35,249 nucleotides of DNA from Solirubrobacter phytolaccae (GCF_027587195.1 NZ_JAPDDP010000080.1:1-35249), one strand, 5' to 3'. Shown: positions 15,470 through 23,717, counted from the stretch's first letter. Program-made: numbers and translations. Notes: generated by a model from the letters alone, not told the origin.

Positions 15470-16188
15470 GCGTTCTGCTCCTGGACGTTCCGGTAACTCA
15501 GCGCACGCTCGGCCGCCGCGCGGCGGTCCTCGAACGGGCTCTGCAGCTCAGCTTCGATGGCCGCGATGTGCTCCGCGGACGGGTACTGGTCGATGACCGT
15601 CCAGACCTCGGGCGGCAGGTCACGGCCGGCCGCCACGCGCTCGTGCACGAAGGCGGCGAGCATGCGCGCGCCGTCCGGCGTCACGCGCTCGGGCAGGCCG
15701 TCGATGCCGAGGATCGGCACGCCGACGAAGACGCACTTGATCACGGCCTGGTCGAACTGGGCGTCGGACAGGTGCTTGGTCGCGTACGGCCCGAGCGCCG
15801 CAGCGATGAGCCGCGTGTCGTTCGTGCGGATCGCGTCGTCGACGAGTCCGAGCCCACGGTCCTCGATGTCCAGGTACGCGAGTGCGCGCAGCACGCCGCG
15901 CCGCTCGGCGGCGTCACCGAAGCGGTACAGCTCGGCCAGCTCGGCCTCGGCCCGCTCGCCCGCGGCGAGGAGGAGCAGGACGCGCGCGGCGTCGTCGACG
16001 GTCCACGCCCACACGTCGGCGGGGTCGGCGGACGGGTCCAGCGGCTCACGCCCGACCTTGCGGCCGACCATCGCGAACTTCGTGCGCAGCGCGGCGGCGT
16101 CGGCCGCCACCGCGGCGCTCGTCTCGCGCAGCCAGGCCAGTCCTTCGGGCCGGGCCCGCTCCTCCAAAGCAGCAGTCAGATCTTTCAT
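15466..16188 (-). CDS. eboA: EboA domain-containing protein
   Basis: A 240-residue, mostly helical protein with no transmembrane segments. The central part (VDDAARVLLLLAAGERAEAELAELYRFGDAAERRGVLRALAYLD) and the later IKCVFVGVPILGIDGLPER and MLAAFVHERVAAGRDLPPEVWTVI segments match the EboA domain pattern. The second half looks like helical-repeat structure. The function is unknown; it is always found beside eboB and eboE, so it is probably a scaffold or partner in the same pathway. The ATG at 16188 follows GAGGCG at good spacing and overlaps the isomerase stop (ATGA). Confidence 0.85.
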   Translation of the reverse strand: MKDLTAALEERARPEGLAWLRETSAAVAADAAALRTKFAMVGRKVGREPLDPSADPADVWAWTVDDAARVLLLLAAGERAEAELAELYRFGDAAERRGVLRALAYLDIEDRGLGLVDDAIRTNDTRLIAAALGPYATKHLSDAQFDQAVIKCVFVGVPILGIDGLPERVTPDGARMLAAFVHERVAAGRDLPPEVWTVIDQYPSAEHIAAIEAELQSPFEDRRAAAERALSYRNVQEQNA

Positions 16189-17027
16189 CGAATCGCCTCA
16201 CGCTCAGCCGCGCGCAGCGCGGACTTGGCCGCCGGCACCGTCTCGTGCGCGGCATGGGAATGTCGTGAGAGCTCGACCGCGACCATCCCGGTGTAGTCGA
16301 TCTCGGAGAGCACCCTCAGGCTCTCGTCGAGGTCGAGCTCGCCTTCGCCGAACATCAAGTGCTCGTGGACGCCGCGCCGCATGTCCTCGATGTGGACGTG
16401 CGCGAGCGTCGGTGCGCCGCGGCGCACGCACTCGGTCACCGACATCGGCTCCAGGCAGACGATGTGGCCGATGTCGAGCGTCAGCCCGAGCGCCGGCGGG
16501 CTGCCGAGCCGCCGCTGCAGCTCCTCGTAGTCCGACAGCTGCTCGACGAGCATGCCCGGCTCGGGCTCGAAGGCGAGCGTGATGCCGTTCGCCTCGGCGT
16601 GGGTGAGCACGCGCTCGCAGCCGTCGACCAGCAGGTCCCACGCCTTCTCGGGCGACTCGTCGGGCGCGATCGAGCCGCTCCACATCGAGACGACGGGCGC
16701 GCCGAGCTCGGCCGCGACGTCGACCGCGGTGCACAGCAGGTCCACGCGCTTCTGGCGGCCGTCGCTCACGAGCGTCGGGAAGTGCTTGCGGCGCGGGTCC
16801 AGCACGAAGCGTGCGCCCGTCTCCACCACGCACGTCATCCCCCGCGCTTCCAGTTCCGCGCGCACGCGCGCCGCACGCGCGCGCAGGCGCGGGGCGAACG
16901 GGTCGAAGTGGATGTGGTCGAGGGTCAGCGCGATGCCGCCGTAGCCGTTCTCGGACAGCAGCTCGAGTGCGTCCTCGAGGCGGTGGTCGGACAACCCGTT
17001 CGAGACGTAGCCGAAGCGCAGGCTCAA
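16185..17027 (-). CDS. Sugar phosphate isomerase/epimerase (AP_endonuc_2 TIM barrel)
   Basis: A 280-residue TIM-barrel isomerase of the IolE/hydroxypyruvate isomerase type. Metal-site segments are clear: LAFEPEPGMLVEQ (Glu), LGLTLDIGHIVCLEP (Asp, His), LAHVHIEDM (His) and MVAVELSRHSH (Glu). I place the start at TTG 17027, overlapping the EboC stop as TTGA, because AGGAGG lies 8 bases upstream and MSLRFGYVSNGLSDHRLEDALELL is the expected first strand; the long upstream open frame only shadows the prenyltransferase gene. In the operon it sits between eboC and eboA, and it is a second TIM barrel in addition to EboE. Its position in a cyclitol cluster suggests action on an inositol-derived or sugar intermediate. 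Confidence 0.85.
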   Translation of the reverse strand: MSLRFGYVSNGLSDHRLEDALELLSENGYGGIALTLDHIHFDPFAPRLRARAARVRAELEARGMTCVVETGARFVLDPRRKHFPTLVSDGRQKRVDLLCTAVDVAAELGAPVVSMWSGSIAPDESPEKAWDLLVDGCERVLTHAEANGITLAFEPEPGMLVEQLSDYEELQRRLGSPPALGLTLDIGHIVCLEPMSVTECVRRGAPTLAHVHIEDMRRGVHEHLMFGEGELDLDESLRVLSEIDYTGMVAVELSRHSHAAHETVPAAKSALRAAEREAIR

Positions 17028-17923
17028 GTCACTTTCCTCCTCTTGGCCATCTTCCGGGCGAGCGGGAACAGCGCCGCGATGCCCGCGGCGGGCCCGAGCG
17101 AGCCCGACCCGGCGAGCAGCCCGGCTTCGAGCGGCATGAGGCCCATGATCCCAGCGCCGACGGACTTCTGCAGGCGGGCGGGGGTCGGCTCGGCGATCGC
17201 GTCCACGTGCGCGCGGCCGACGAACGCGCCGTAGGCGCCGGCCAGGCCGAAGGCCGCGCCGCGCGTGAGCTTCGGCGCCCCCTGGGCCAGCAGCGCGCTC
17301 ACGCTCGCCACGGCGGCGGTGCCCGCCAGCGCGCGCTTGGACACGCCCGGGTCGCCGCCGGTGACCTCCTGGCGCGAGACCTCGGTGACCATGGTGATGT
17401 GCGCCGTGACCACCGCGGCGGCGGGCAGGGCGGCGGCCGCGCCGCGCGTCCCGGAGCCCATCAGCACATCCAGCCCGCGGCACGCGGCCATCGACAGCGA
17501 CGCCACCGGGGTGTCCTTGCCGAACAGGTCGTAGCCCCAGACCGCGGCGGCCAGCGGCCACGCGACCGGCAGCGCGCGGCGACCGTCGGCGGCCACGGCC
17601 AGCGCGAGCGAGCCTGCGGTGAGCGCGCCCGCGAACCCCAGCGCGAACTCGGGCGAGACACGCCCGGAGGGAATGGGCCGTGAGGGACGCTCGACCGCGT
17701 CGACCTCACGGTCGGCGTAGTCGTTGAGCGCCATGCCGGCGAGGTACATCATCGACGACGACGCGACCAGCCCCGCGGTCCGCGGGACGTTGCCGAGCTG
17801 GCCGGACGCGGCGACGCCGACGAGCACGTCGCCCGGCACGGACAGCACCGCGGGCAGCCGGACCAGCTCGGCGATGTCACCCGCGCGGCGAATCCGAGCC
17901 CGTCGCCGAAAGCCGCGCTGCAT
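17024..17923 (-). CDS. eboC: UbiA-like prenyltransferase EboC
   Basis: A 299-residue polytopic membrane protein of the UbiA superfamily with about eight or nine hydrophobic segments. The first Asp-rich, magnesium/prenyl-diphosphate-binding motif is NDYADREVD, followed by ERPSRPIPSGRVS, both diagnostic. The second region reads GYDLFGKDTPVASLSMAACRGLDVLMG. Family members transfer a prenyl chain to a small acceptor. With the adjacent inositol-phosphate synthase, a prenylated or lipid-linked cyclitol is a reasonable hypothesis but not proven. Its ATG is 3 bp after the stop of the synthase gene, and its stop overlaps the next gene. Confidence 0.85.
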   Translation of the reverse strand: MQRGFRRRARIRRAGDIAELVRLPAVLSVPGDVLVGVAASGQLGNVPRTAGLVASSSMMYLAGMALNDYADREVDAVERPSRPIPSGRVSPEFALGFAGALTAGSLALAVAADGRRALPVAWPLAAAVWGYDLFGKDTPVASLSMAACRGLDVLMGSGTRGAAAALPAAAVVTAHITMVTEVSRQEVTGGDPGVSKRALAGTAAVASVSALLAQGAPKLTRGAAFGLAGAYGAFVGRAHVDAIAEPTPARLQKSVGAGIMGLMPLEAGLLAGSGSLGPAAGIAALFPLARKMAKRRKVT

Positions 17924-17926
17924 CGC

Positions 17927-19090
17927 CTAAGCGACGACCCGCTGGAGTACCCAGCGCTCGAGCATGTCGTACTGCGTGTGGAGGGCGTGCTCGCTGGTGC
18001 CGACCGGGTCCTTGAAGAAGAACGCGAGCGAGCTCATCGGACCGCGTTCGCCGCGCTCGAGGGCGAGGCCCATCAGGCGGATGAGGTCCAGCAGCAGCGG
18101 GGCGGCCAGCGTCGAGTCGCAGCCTTCCCACGTGAACTGCAGCTTCATCCGGACGCCCATGAAGCCTTCGAAGACGATGTGGTCCCAGGCGGTCTTCCAC
18201 TCGCCCATGTCCTTGACGTCCTCGATCCGGATCGGCGCCTCGACCGGGTAGCCGAGGATGTCCTCGAGCAGCTTGCCCTTGGAGTCCAGCTTGGACTGCG
18301 CGCGCTCGGGATCGGCCAGCGCGGCACCGTCGCCGCCGCCGAGGATGTTGTACCCGGCCCACGAGCGGACCTTCAGGTTGCGCGTGCCGAGCGCCGGCGC
18401 CAGCACGGACTTCATGAACGTCTCGCCCGTCTTGCCGTCCGAGCCCGCGACCGGGACCTCGTGGGCCTCGGCCAGCGCCTCGATGGCGGGCAGGCGCGCG
18501 CCGACGGAGGGCGTGAAGTCCACGAACGCGGCGCCGACCTCGATCGCCGCCAGCGCGTACAGCGCGCTGGGCGGCAGCACGCCGAGGCCGCGGTCCAGCG
18601 CGTCCATCAGCAGCGCGGGGTCCTGGTGCGCGGGGTGCGGCTCGACCGGCGCCTCCGTCGAGGAGACGTTGACGACGACCAGGCGCTGCAGGTCGTGACG
18701 CGTCTTGAACGAGCTGAGGTCCGAGACGATCCGGCCCAGCGCGGGGCGCGGCTCGGTGCGCGCCTCGTGGCCGGTGATGCCCGGACGTTGCTCGGACTCG
18801 GCGGCCTCGATGGCGGCGCCGAGCGCGTTCGGCAGCCCGTGCGGCAGCACGCCGTCGTCGACCAGCTTCGCGGCGCGCAGCGCCAGCGGCGTCTCGACGA
18901 CGTCGTGGCCGCCGAAGACGAGATCCCCGAGCTCCGGCATGCCGGCCTCGGTGAACGGCGGACGCATCGTCACCATGCCCGTAGGCTCGGTGAGACCGGC
19001 AGCGACAGCCGCCGCGCCGGTCAGCGCGGTGGTCGCAACCGACCCGCGACCACCGACGAGCCACACGCCGACCCGGCGATCGGTACTCAT
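17927..19090 (-). CDS. ino1: Inositol-3-phosphate synthase family protein
   Basis: A 387-residue protein of the myo-inositol-1-phosphate synthase family, close to the length of actinobacterial enzymes. The NAD-binding start is VGVWLVGGRGSVATTALTGAAA; the most conserved catalytic block is VAGSDGKTGETFMKSVLAPALG with NILGGGDGAALADPE, matching the family's lysine-rich active site and NxGxxDG loop. The C-terminal GCDSTLAAPLLLDLIRLM segment is also typical. The enzyme converts glucose-6-phosphate to inositol-3-phosphate using internal NAD. It heads the seven-gene minus-strand operon and diverges from a ThuA-like gene. Ebo clusters normally carry EboD, a dehydroquinate-synthase-like cyclase; here a different sugar-phosphate cyclase takes the place. 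GGAGGG upstream of the ATG supports the start. Confidence 0.87.
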   Translation of the reverse strand: MSTDRRVGVWLVGGRGSVATTALTGAAAVAAGLTEPTGMVTMRPPFTEAGMPELGDLVFGGHDVVETPLALRAAKLVDDGVLPHGLPNALGAAIEAAESEQRPGITGHEARTEPRPALGRIVSDLSSFKTRHDLQRLVVVNVSSTEAPVEPHPAHQDPALLMDALDRGLGVLPPSALYALAAIEVGAAFVDFTPSVGARLPAIEALAEAHEVPVAGSDGKTGETFMKSVLAPALGTRNLKVRSWAGYNILGGGDGAALADPERAQSKLDSKGKLLEDILGYPVEAPIRIEDVKDMGEWKTAWDHIVFEGFMGVRMKLQFTWEGCDSTLAAPLLLDLIRLMGLALERGERGPMSSLAFFFKDPVGTSEHALHTQYDMLERWVLQRVVA

Positions 19091-19109
19091 GACCTGGGAC
19101 CCTCCACTA

Positions 19110-19130
19110 CACGACGAGCGTAGCGTCGTG
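19110..19130 (-). promoter_or_regulatory. Inverted repeat in the leader of the ino1-ebo operon
   Basis: CACGACG (19110-19116) and CGTCGTG (19124-19130) form a perfect 7-bp inverted repeat with a 7-base spacer, 20-40 bases upstream of the synthase ATG. It may be an operator or a leader hairpin ahead of the ribosome-binding site. A minus-strand TTGACA lies further upstream (19172-19167), but no convincing -10 follows at normal distance. Confidence 0.5.
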
Positions 19131-19223
19131 CCTCTCCTCGCTTCATCGCGTCCACTTTATGCTGCATGTCAAGACCAAGTCTGTTCGTTGCCCGGCAAAA
19201 CAAATCTTTCGGCTAGGTACGAG

Positions 19224-19991
19224 ATGGTGACCCGCGTACTCGTCCTGAGCTTCATGCTGACGCTAGCGTCCGCTTGCGGGAGCCAGGCCAGGACCGGACA
19301 AATGAACGACCGTCCGCGTGTTCTCGTGTTGACGAAGACGACGGGCTACCGCCACGACTCGATCCCGGCCGGCGTACGCGCCATCCAGAGGCTAGGACAG
19401 TCGCACCGCTTTACCGTGGATACGACCAGTTCGACCAGTCGGTTCACCACCAAGGGACTGGCCCGCTACGACGCGGTGATCTTCCTCTCGGCCACCGGCA
19501 CGCCGGTCGCGCGCCGCGCCCAGCAGCGCGCGTTCGAGCGCTACATCCGGGGTGGCGGCGGCTACCTCGGCGTGCACGCCGCGTCCGACACCCGCGGCAA
19601 ATGGGCGTGGTACGAGGGCCTGGTCGGCGCGCGCTTCACGCGTCACGCGCCCGGGACCGCCCGCGCCACCGTGAGGGTCGAGGACCGCGAGTCGGCGGCC
19701 ACGAAGGACCTCCCCGCCGAGTGGACGCGCACGGACGAGTGGTACGAGTTCGATCGCAACCCACGCGGGCGCGTGCGCGTGCTCGCCACCGTCGACGAGT
19801 CCACCTACCGCGGCGGGACGATGGGCGCGGACCACCCGATCGCCTGGTGTCACCGCTACGATGGCGGCCGCTCGGTGTACACCGCGATGGGGCACACGCG
19901 GGAGTCCTTCTCCGAGCGGCGGTTCCTTGCCCACCTTCAGGGCGCAATCGAGATGGCCACCGGCCGCGCGAGGTTTGACTGTGCGCCTTAG
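19224..19991 (+). CDS. ThuA-like domain lipoprotein
   Basis: A 255-residue secreted lipoprotein: the signal peptide ends in LASAC with lipidation at C18. The mature part is a ThuA domain, a class I glutamine-amidotransferase-like fold: PRVLVLTKTTGYRHDSIPAGVRAI, YDAVIFLSATG, RYIRGGGGYLGVHAASD, and the later ADHPIAWCHRYDGGRSVYTAMGHTRESF all match. ThuA domains are common next to sugar dehydrogenases and isomerases and are implicated in handling oxidised sugars, though activity is poorly defined. ATG 19224 is adopted; GTG 19227 is an alternative. It overlaps the next gene by 11 bp and diverges from the ino1-ebo operon. Confidence 0.87.
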   Translation: MVTRVLVLSFMLTLASACGSQARTGQMNDRPRVLVLTKTTGYRHDSIPAGVRAIQRLGQSHRFTVDTTSSTSRFTTKGLARYDAVIFLSATGTPVARRAQQRAFERYIRGGGGYLGVHAASDTRGKWAWYEGLVGARFTRHAPGTARATVRVEDRESAATKDLPAEWTRTDEWYEFDRNPRGRVRVLATVDESTYRGGTMGADHPIAWCHRYDGGRSVYTAMGHTRESFSERRFLAHLQGAIEMATGRARFDCAP

Positions 19992-20934
19992 TCCAGTTCC
20001 GCTGATGCTCTGCTTCGTCCTGGCCGCGTGCGGCGGGAGCGATCCGCAGCCGTCAGACCCGACGTCCGAGCCGACCACGGAGGCCACGGCCGAGCCGGAC
20101 GGCGGCGGCGACGCGCAGCTGTCGTCCACGCCTCCCCCGGCCGCGGGCGACAACTCGAGCCCCGCGGTCAACTCGATCGCGGTCGACCCGGGCGACGGCA
20201 CGATCATCGTCGGCACCGGCCCGGCGCTGTTCCGGATCGACCCGGGCGCCAAGGACGGCGAGCGGATCCTCGGCCAGCTGAGTGGCCTGAGCGCGCCGGC
20301 CACGGTGTCAGGGAACCTCGTGGTGCGCTTCACGGGTCCGGGAGAGCTGCTCGCCTCCGGCCACCCGCAGGAGGGCGACGTGTCAGAGAACCTGCCGTTG
20401 ATGACCTCCAGCGACCACGGCGACACGTGGCAGGTCGTGCCCGACACCGTCGAGGCCGACTACCACGAGCTGGAGATCTTCGGCGACCAGCTGATCGCCG
20501 TCAGCGTCGAGTCGCCGGACATCCAGGTCAGCCGCGACGGCGGCGTCACGTGGGAGAAGCGCACGCCGCCGCAGTTGCCGATCGACGTCGTGGTCGACCC
20601 GTCCGACCCCGAGCACTGGGCCGTCTCGACCGAGCAGGGCACGTTCCTGTCGACCAACGGCGGCAACTCCTGGCGGCCGCGCGATCCCAGCTCTGGGGCC
20701 AGGCTCGCCTGGCCGGCCAAGGACAAGCTCTACAGCCTCGAGCGCAACGGGCAGCTCCGAGTGAGCGCGGACGGCGGCCAGAGCTTCAAGCCGGCCGGCG
20801 ATGTCGGCGGACTCCCGAGCGAGTTCACCGCAGACGGACAAAAAGATGAGCTGTACGTGGCCGTGGTCGGCGGGAAGGTCCGCAAATCCGCGGACGGCGG
20901 AAAATCCTGGACCACGGTCGCGACCTTGAAGTGA
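19981..20934 (+). CDS. Asp-box (BNR/sortilin-like) repeat lipoprotein
   Basis: A 317-residue lipoprotein with lipobox VLAAC (C17) and a Thr/Pro/acid-rich linker (residues 20-62). The rest is a beta-propeller with at least five Asp-box motifs: SSDHGDTWQ, SRDGGVTWE, STNGGNSWR, SADGGQSF and SADGGKSW. This pattern matches secreted glycosylhydrolase-like or sortilin/Vps10-like propellers, but no catalytic residues can be named. I chose GTG 19981, overlapping the ThuA stop, since GAGGT is well spaced and the signal peptide starts there. Co-expression with the ThuA lipoprotein suggests a shared surface role. Confidence 0.8.
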   Translation: MRLSPVPLMLCFVLAACGGSDPQPSDPTSEPTTEATAEPDGGGDAQLSSTPPPAAGDNSSPAVNSIAVDPGDGTIIVGTGPALFRIDPGAKDGERILGQLSGLSAPATVSGNLVVRFTGPGELLASGHPQEGDVSENLPLMTSSDHGDTWQVVPDTVEADYHELEIFGDQLIAVSVESPDIQVSRDGGVTWEKRTPPQLPIDVVVDPSDPEHWAVSTEQGTFLSTNGGNSWRPRDPSSGARLAWPAKDKLYSLERNGQLRVSADGGQSFKPAGDVGGLPSEFTADGQKDELYVAVVGGKVRKSADGGKSWTTVATLK

Positions 20935-20953
20935 TTCGTTGATTACACGAATC
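20933..20953 (+). terminator. Hairpin after the Asp-box lipoprotein
   Basis: GATTCGT (20933-20939) and ACGAATC (20947-20953) pair perfectly over a 7-base loop and are followed by GCTTTGG. The stem starts at the gene's stop codon. The T-tract is short, so efficiency is uncertain. Confidence 0.5.
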
Positions 20954-20973
20954 GCTTTGGAGGTGGCATCGAA

Positions 20974-21013
20974 CAAAAGTCCATTGTCTTTTGGGCGTAA
21001 CTTCAGGTAGCGT
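20974..21013 (+). promoter_or_regulatory. Promoter and overlapping operator of the first secreted isomerase-like gene
   Basis: A -35 TTGTCT (20984-20989), 18-base spacer and -10 TAGCGT (21008-21013) form a sigma70-type promoter. Overlapping the -35 is a palindrome CAAAAGTC-N4-GTCTTTTG (20974-20981 and 20986-20993) with one mismatch. The same arrangement occurs upstream of the paralogue at 23822, which supports function. The regulator is likely one of the nearby ROK proteins, by inference. Confidence 0.65.
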
Positions 21014-21019
21014 TCTCAT

Positions 21020-21052
21020 CGGGTTGTCACCCGGACCCCATGACTGGGTCCG
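21020..21052 (+). promoter_or_regulatory. Two leader hairpins upstream of the ribosome-binding site
   Basis: CGGGT-TGTC-ACCCG (21020-21033) is followed, with slight overlap, by CGGACCC (21032-21038)/GGGTCCG (21046-21052). The AGGAGGAG ribosome-binding site follows within 10 bases. The GGGTTGTCACC block and a GGACCC-type stem recur in the leader of the paralogue. They may regulate stability or translation; no known riboswitch class is recognised. Confidence 0.55.
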
Positions 21053-21069
21053 TAACGAGGAGGAGTTAC

Positions 21070-22947
21070 ATGAAGGGAATCTCTCGGCGCACGCGTGCGT
21101 GCGCCGTTGCGGCAGGCATGGCGGTCTTCGCGACCGCAGCCACCGCCCAGGCCCAGACGCGCCCGGAGAAGGTCGGCGACGGCATTCCGACCGGCCAGAT
21201 GAGCGTCCAGATGTTCAACTACGGCTCGTTCATCCAGCACGGCCTGCGTACGAGCTTCGGTCCTGAGCTGCCGCAGAGCGCCGTGTCGGCCGCCTGCGTC
21301 GCGCCCGAGGGCCAGCAGACCGGGCAGGGCGCGCCGCCCAACCCGGCCAACACGGCCGCGTGCCACGCCGAGCGCCTCGAGGCCCTCTTCGCCTTCCTGC
21401 AGAAGAAGGGCGTCACGAGCATCGAGCTCTTCAGCCACTCCGGCTTCCCGGGGCTGACCGACGCCACGGCCAACCAGAACTACCGCAAGCTGCTCGAGAA
21501 GTACGGCCTGCGCGCCGCCGGCTGGCACGGCAACATGCAGACGTCGGTCAACCAGGCCTGGCGCGACCGCGTCCAGCAGGCCAAGTGGCTCGGCGCTGAC
21601 TCGCTCGGCACGGGCGGCTACGGCAGCCCCGGCATCGGTACGTACGCCAACGTGCTGCAGACCGCGCAGAACCTCAACGCGCTCGGCAAGTACTCGGTCG
21701 AGGCCGGCGTCGGCGCCGTCTACGTGCACAACCACACCGCTGAGTTCGACACCAAGTACACGCACAACGGCGTCCTGAAGTCCGCGGTCGAGATCCTCGC
21801 GGAGCTCACCGACCCGCGCTACGTGTTCTTCGAGCTCGACGTCTTCTGGTCCTCGGACGCGTTCGACGACGAGACCGGCAACGCCAGCGCCGCCATCATC
21901 AACTCGATGCCGACCCGCGTCCGGATGCTCCACATCAAGGACGGCATCAACGTCGCCAACCGCGCCTCCGCGACCGACAGCCGCGCCGGCTCGCCGCGCG
22001 CCACGGGCACGGGCGTCGTCGACTTCCGGCCGATCTTCGCGGCCGCGAAGAACCGCGTGCAGTACTACCACCAGGAGCACGACGGCGGCAACATGGCCGA
22101 CGCCGGTGTGTCCTTCACGAACCTGAAGGGCATCAACACCGCGTCCGTCCCGACGCTGAACGGCTTCCCGTCCGGCCCCGCCGCCGCGGGCCCGGCCAAC
22201 AGCACCAACTCGTTCAAGGTCAACGTCACGAACACCGGCGACAAGCCGCTCGCGATCACGACCGCGTCGATCGTCGGCGACAACGCCGCCGACTTCGCGA
22301 TCGCCACCAACGGCTGCCTCAACCAGACGCTGGCCAACGGCACGCTCGCCACCGAGACGGCCCCGGCCGTCGCGCGCGGCACCTGCGAGGTCACGGTCAA
22401 CTACCGGGCCACGGCCAACCTGAAGAGCTCGGTCGCGTACCTGCAGTTCGCCTCCAACGCGGATGACGCCACGGAGCGGGTCCTGCTCACGGGCCAGACC
22501 ACCAGCTCCTACGTGGCCGACAGCCCCGTCGGTGGCACCGTCGGCGCCACCCTCGCGCTGAGCCTCGGCGCGCCGGTGAACTTCGGTGCGTTCGTCCCGG
22601 GCGTCGCCCGCAACTACGACCAGAGCGCCACCGCCTCCGTGCTGAGCACGGCCGGTGACGCGACCCTGTCGGTCTCCGACGCGGACACGGTCAACACGGG
22701 CAAGCTCGTCAACGGCGCGTTCGCGCTGGCCTCGCCGGTGCAGATCAGCGCCAACAACGCGGCCAACCCGGCGATCGCCTACAAGGCGGTCGGCGCGTCG
22801 ACCTCGCTGCTCACCTACGCCGCGCCCACTCCGGGCACGGACGCCGTCACGCTGAACTTCCGTCAGTCGATCGGGGCGAGCGATCCGCTCCGCACCGGCG
22901 CCTACGCGAAGACGCTGACGTTCACGCTCTCCACCACCACGCCGTAG
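21070..22947 (+). CDS. Secreted TIM-barrel sugar isomerase/epimerase-like protein with Ig-like C-terminal domains, copy 1
   Basis: A 625-residue exported protein. An arginine-rich signal peptide (MKGISRRTRACAVAAGMAVFATAATAQA) is cut about residue 28. Residues about 35-345 are a xylose-isomerase-like TIM barrel with metal-site motifs VHNHTAEF (E225), FELDVFW (D257), MLHIKDG (H288) and YYHQEHD (E336), plus the diagnostic GTGVVDFRPIFAAAK. Residues about 375-475 resemble an ASPM/SPD-2/Hydin-type Ig-like (choice-of-anchor) domain, and a second beta-rich domain runs to the end (TLTFTLSTTTP). The fold suggests an extracytoplasmic isomerase or lyase acting on sugars or keto-sugars, with the C-terminus perhaps for wall or partner binding. 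The start has a strong AGGAGGAG. A paralogue lies 0.9 kb downstream. Confidence 0.83.
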   Translation: MKGISRRTRACAVAAGMAVFATAATAQAQTRPEKVGDGIPTGQMSVQMFNYGSFIQHGLRTSFGPELPQSAVSAACVAPEGQQTGQGAPPNPANTAACHAERLEALFAFLQKKGVTSIELFSHSGFPGLTDATANQNYRKLLEKYGLRAAGWHGNMQTSVNQAWRDRVQQAKWLGADSLGTGGYGSPGIGTYANVLQTAQNLNALGKYSVEAGVGAVYVHNHTAEFDTKYTHNGVLKSAVEILAELTDPRYVFFELDVFWSSDAFDDETGNASAAIINSMPTRVRMLHIKDGINVANRASATDSRAGSPRATGTGVVDFRPIFAAAKNRVQYYHQEHDGGNMADAGVSFTNLKGINTASVPTLNGFPSGPAAAGPANSTNSFKVNVTNTGDKPLAITTASIVGDNAADFAIATNGCLNQTLANGTLATETAPAVARGTCEVTVNYRATANLKSSVAYLQFASNADDATERVLLTGQTTSSYVADSPVGGTVGATLALSLGAPVNFGAFVPGVARNYDQSATASVLSTAGDATLSVSDADTVNTGKLVNGAFALASPVQISANNAANPAIAYKAVGASTSLLTYAAPTPGTDAVTLNFRQSIGASDPLRTGAYAKTLTFTLSTTTP

Positions 22948-22970
22948 TAGTTCCCCTTTAGGGGGTCGAT

Positions 22971-23010
22971 CGAGGGGCGTCGGCCGCGAGGCCGGCGCCC
23001 CTCGTGTTAT
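22971..23010 (+). terminator. Strong GC hairpin after the first secreted isomerase-like gene
   Basis: CGAGGGGCG-T-CGGCC pairs with GGCCG-G-CGCCCCTCG (22971-23004) around a GCGA loop, followed by TGTTAT. The stem is long and GC-rich but the T-tract is weak. The next gene starts 18 bases later, so partial read-through is likely. Confidence 0.65.
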
Positions 23011-23021
23011 CTGGAGAAGGT

Positions 23022-23636
23022 ATGAGGAACCGGATTGGAGTCCTCGCGCTCGCCGCGCTGCTGGCGGGGTGCGGCTCCGACAACAAGACCGACGAGCCGA
23101 CGCCGTCCGCGACGGCCGCGGCCGAGCAGGCGGCCGGCGGGCACGACCTCGACGGGTACTCCGAGGGCGTCAAGAAGTTCTACGGCGAGCCCCACGCGCA
23201 CGAGGGCGAGGGCGGCGACGTCGAGGCCGAGTACCACCAGCCGCCGCTGCCGCCGGAGACCGCGCTCGGCGGGCCGATCACATTGACCGGCTCCAACATC
23301 GGCGTGCGGCTGGTGATGAAGCCGACCGAGCTCAGCCGCGAAGGCGATTTCACCGTGGTCGAGTTCGAGGCCGAGAACACCGGCATCGCCAACTTCGAGG
23401 GCGCGTTCCGGAACGCCGAGATCACCTACGACGACGGCGAGACCAAGCCGGTCGCCACGCGCGAGAAGGCCGACTGCTCCAACGGCTGGGACGCCGAGTA
23501 CCTGCGCATCGACACCTCCGCGAAGGTCGAGGGCTGCCTGCTGTTCCCGCGGTCGGGCGATGCGAGCCCCGAGCGGTTGCAGCTCGCGCTCGAGGACGTG
23601 CCGACCGAGGCCGGCGGGATCTGGGATCTGCGCTGA
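23022..23636 (+). CDS. Hypothetical secreted lipoprotein
   Basis: A 204-residue protein with a lipoprotein signal (LLAGC, C17) and an ATG preceded by GGAGAAGG. An acidic, His-containing spacer (residues 20-75) leads to a beta-rich C-terminal domain (ITLTGSNIGVRLVMKPTELSREGDFTVVEFEAENTG) that looks like an immunoglobulin-like fold of the DUF4352 kind, with two cysteines (DCSNGWD and EGCLLFP) that could form a disulfide. I do not recognise a specific family. It lies between the two secreted isomerase-like paralogues and is probably part of the same envelope module. Confidence 0.75.
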   Translation: MRNRIGVLALAALLAGCGSDNKTDEPTPSATAAAEQAAGGHDLDGYSEGVKKFYGEPHAHEGEGGDVEAEYHQPPLPPETALGGPITLTGSNIGVRLVMKPTELSREGDFTVVEFEAENTGIANFEGAFRNAEITYDDGETKPVATREKADCSNGWDAEYLRIDTSAKVEGCLLFPRSGDASPERLQLALEDVPTEAGGIWDLR

Positions 23637-23717
23637 GCGCAGCGACTTTCAGCCGCCCGAGCCTCACATGAGAGCTAGATGAGGCAAATCTGCTGGACCT
23701 TTGGATGGCTCCTGGCG

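Noticed and set aside
14361-17561. Frame extensions that would lengthen the Ebo-cluster proteins upstream
   Set aside because: The extended parts only shadow the preceding overlapping gene, and internal starts have ribosome-binding sites and family N-termini.
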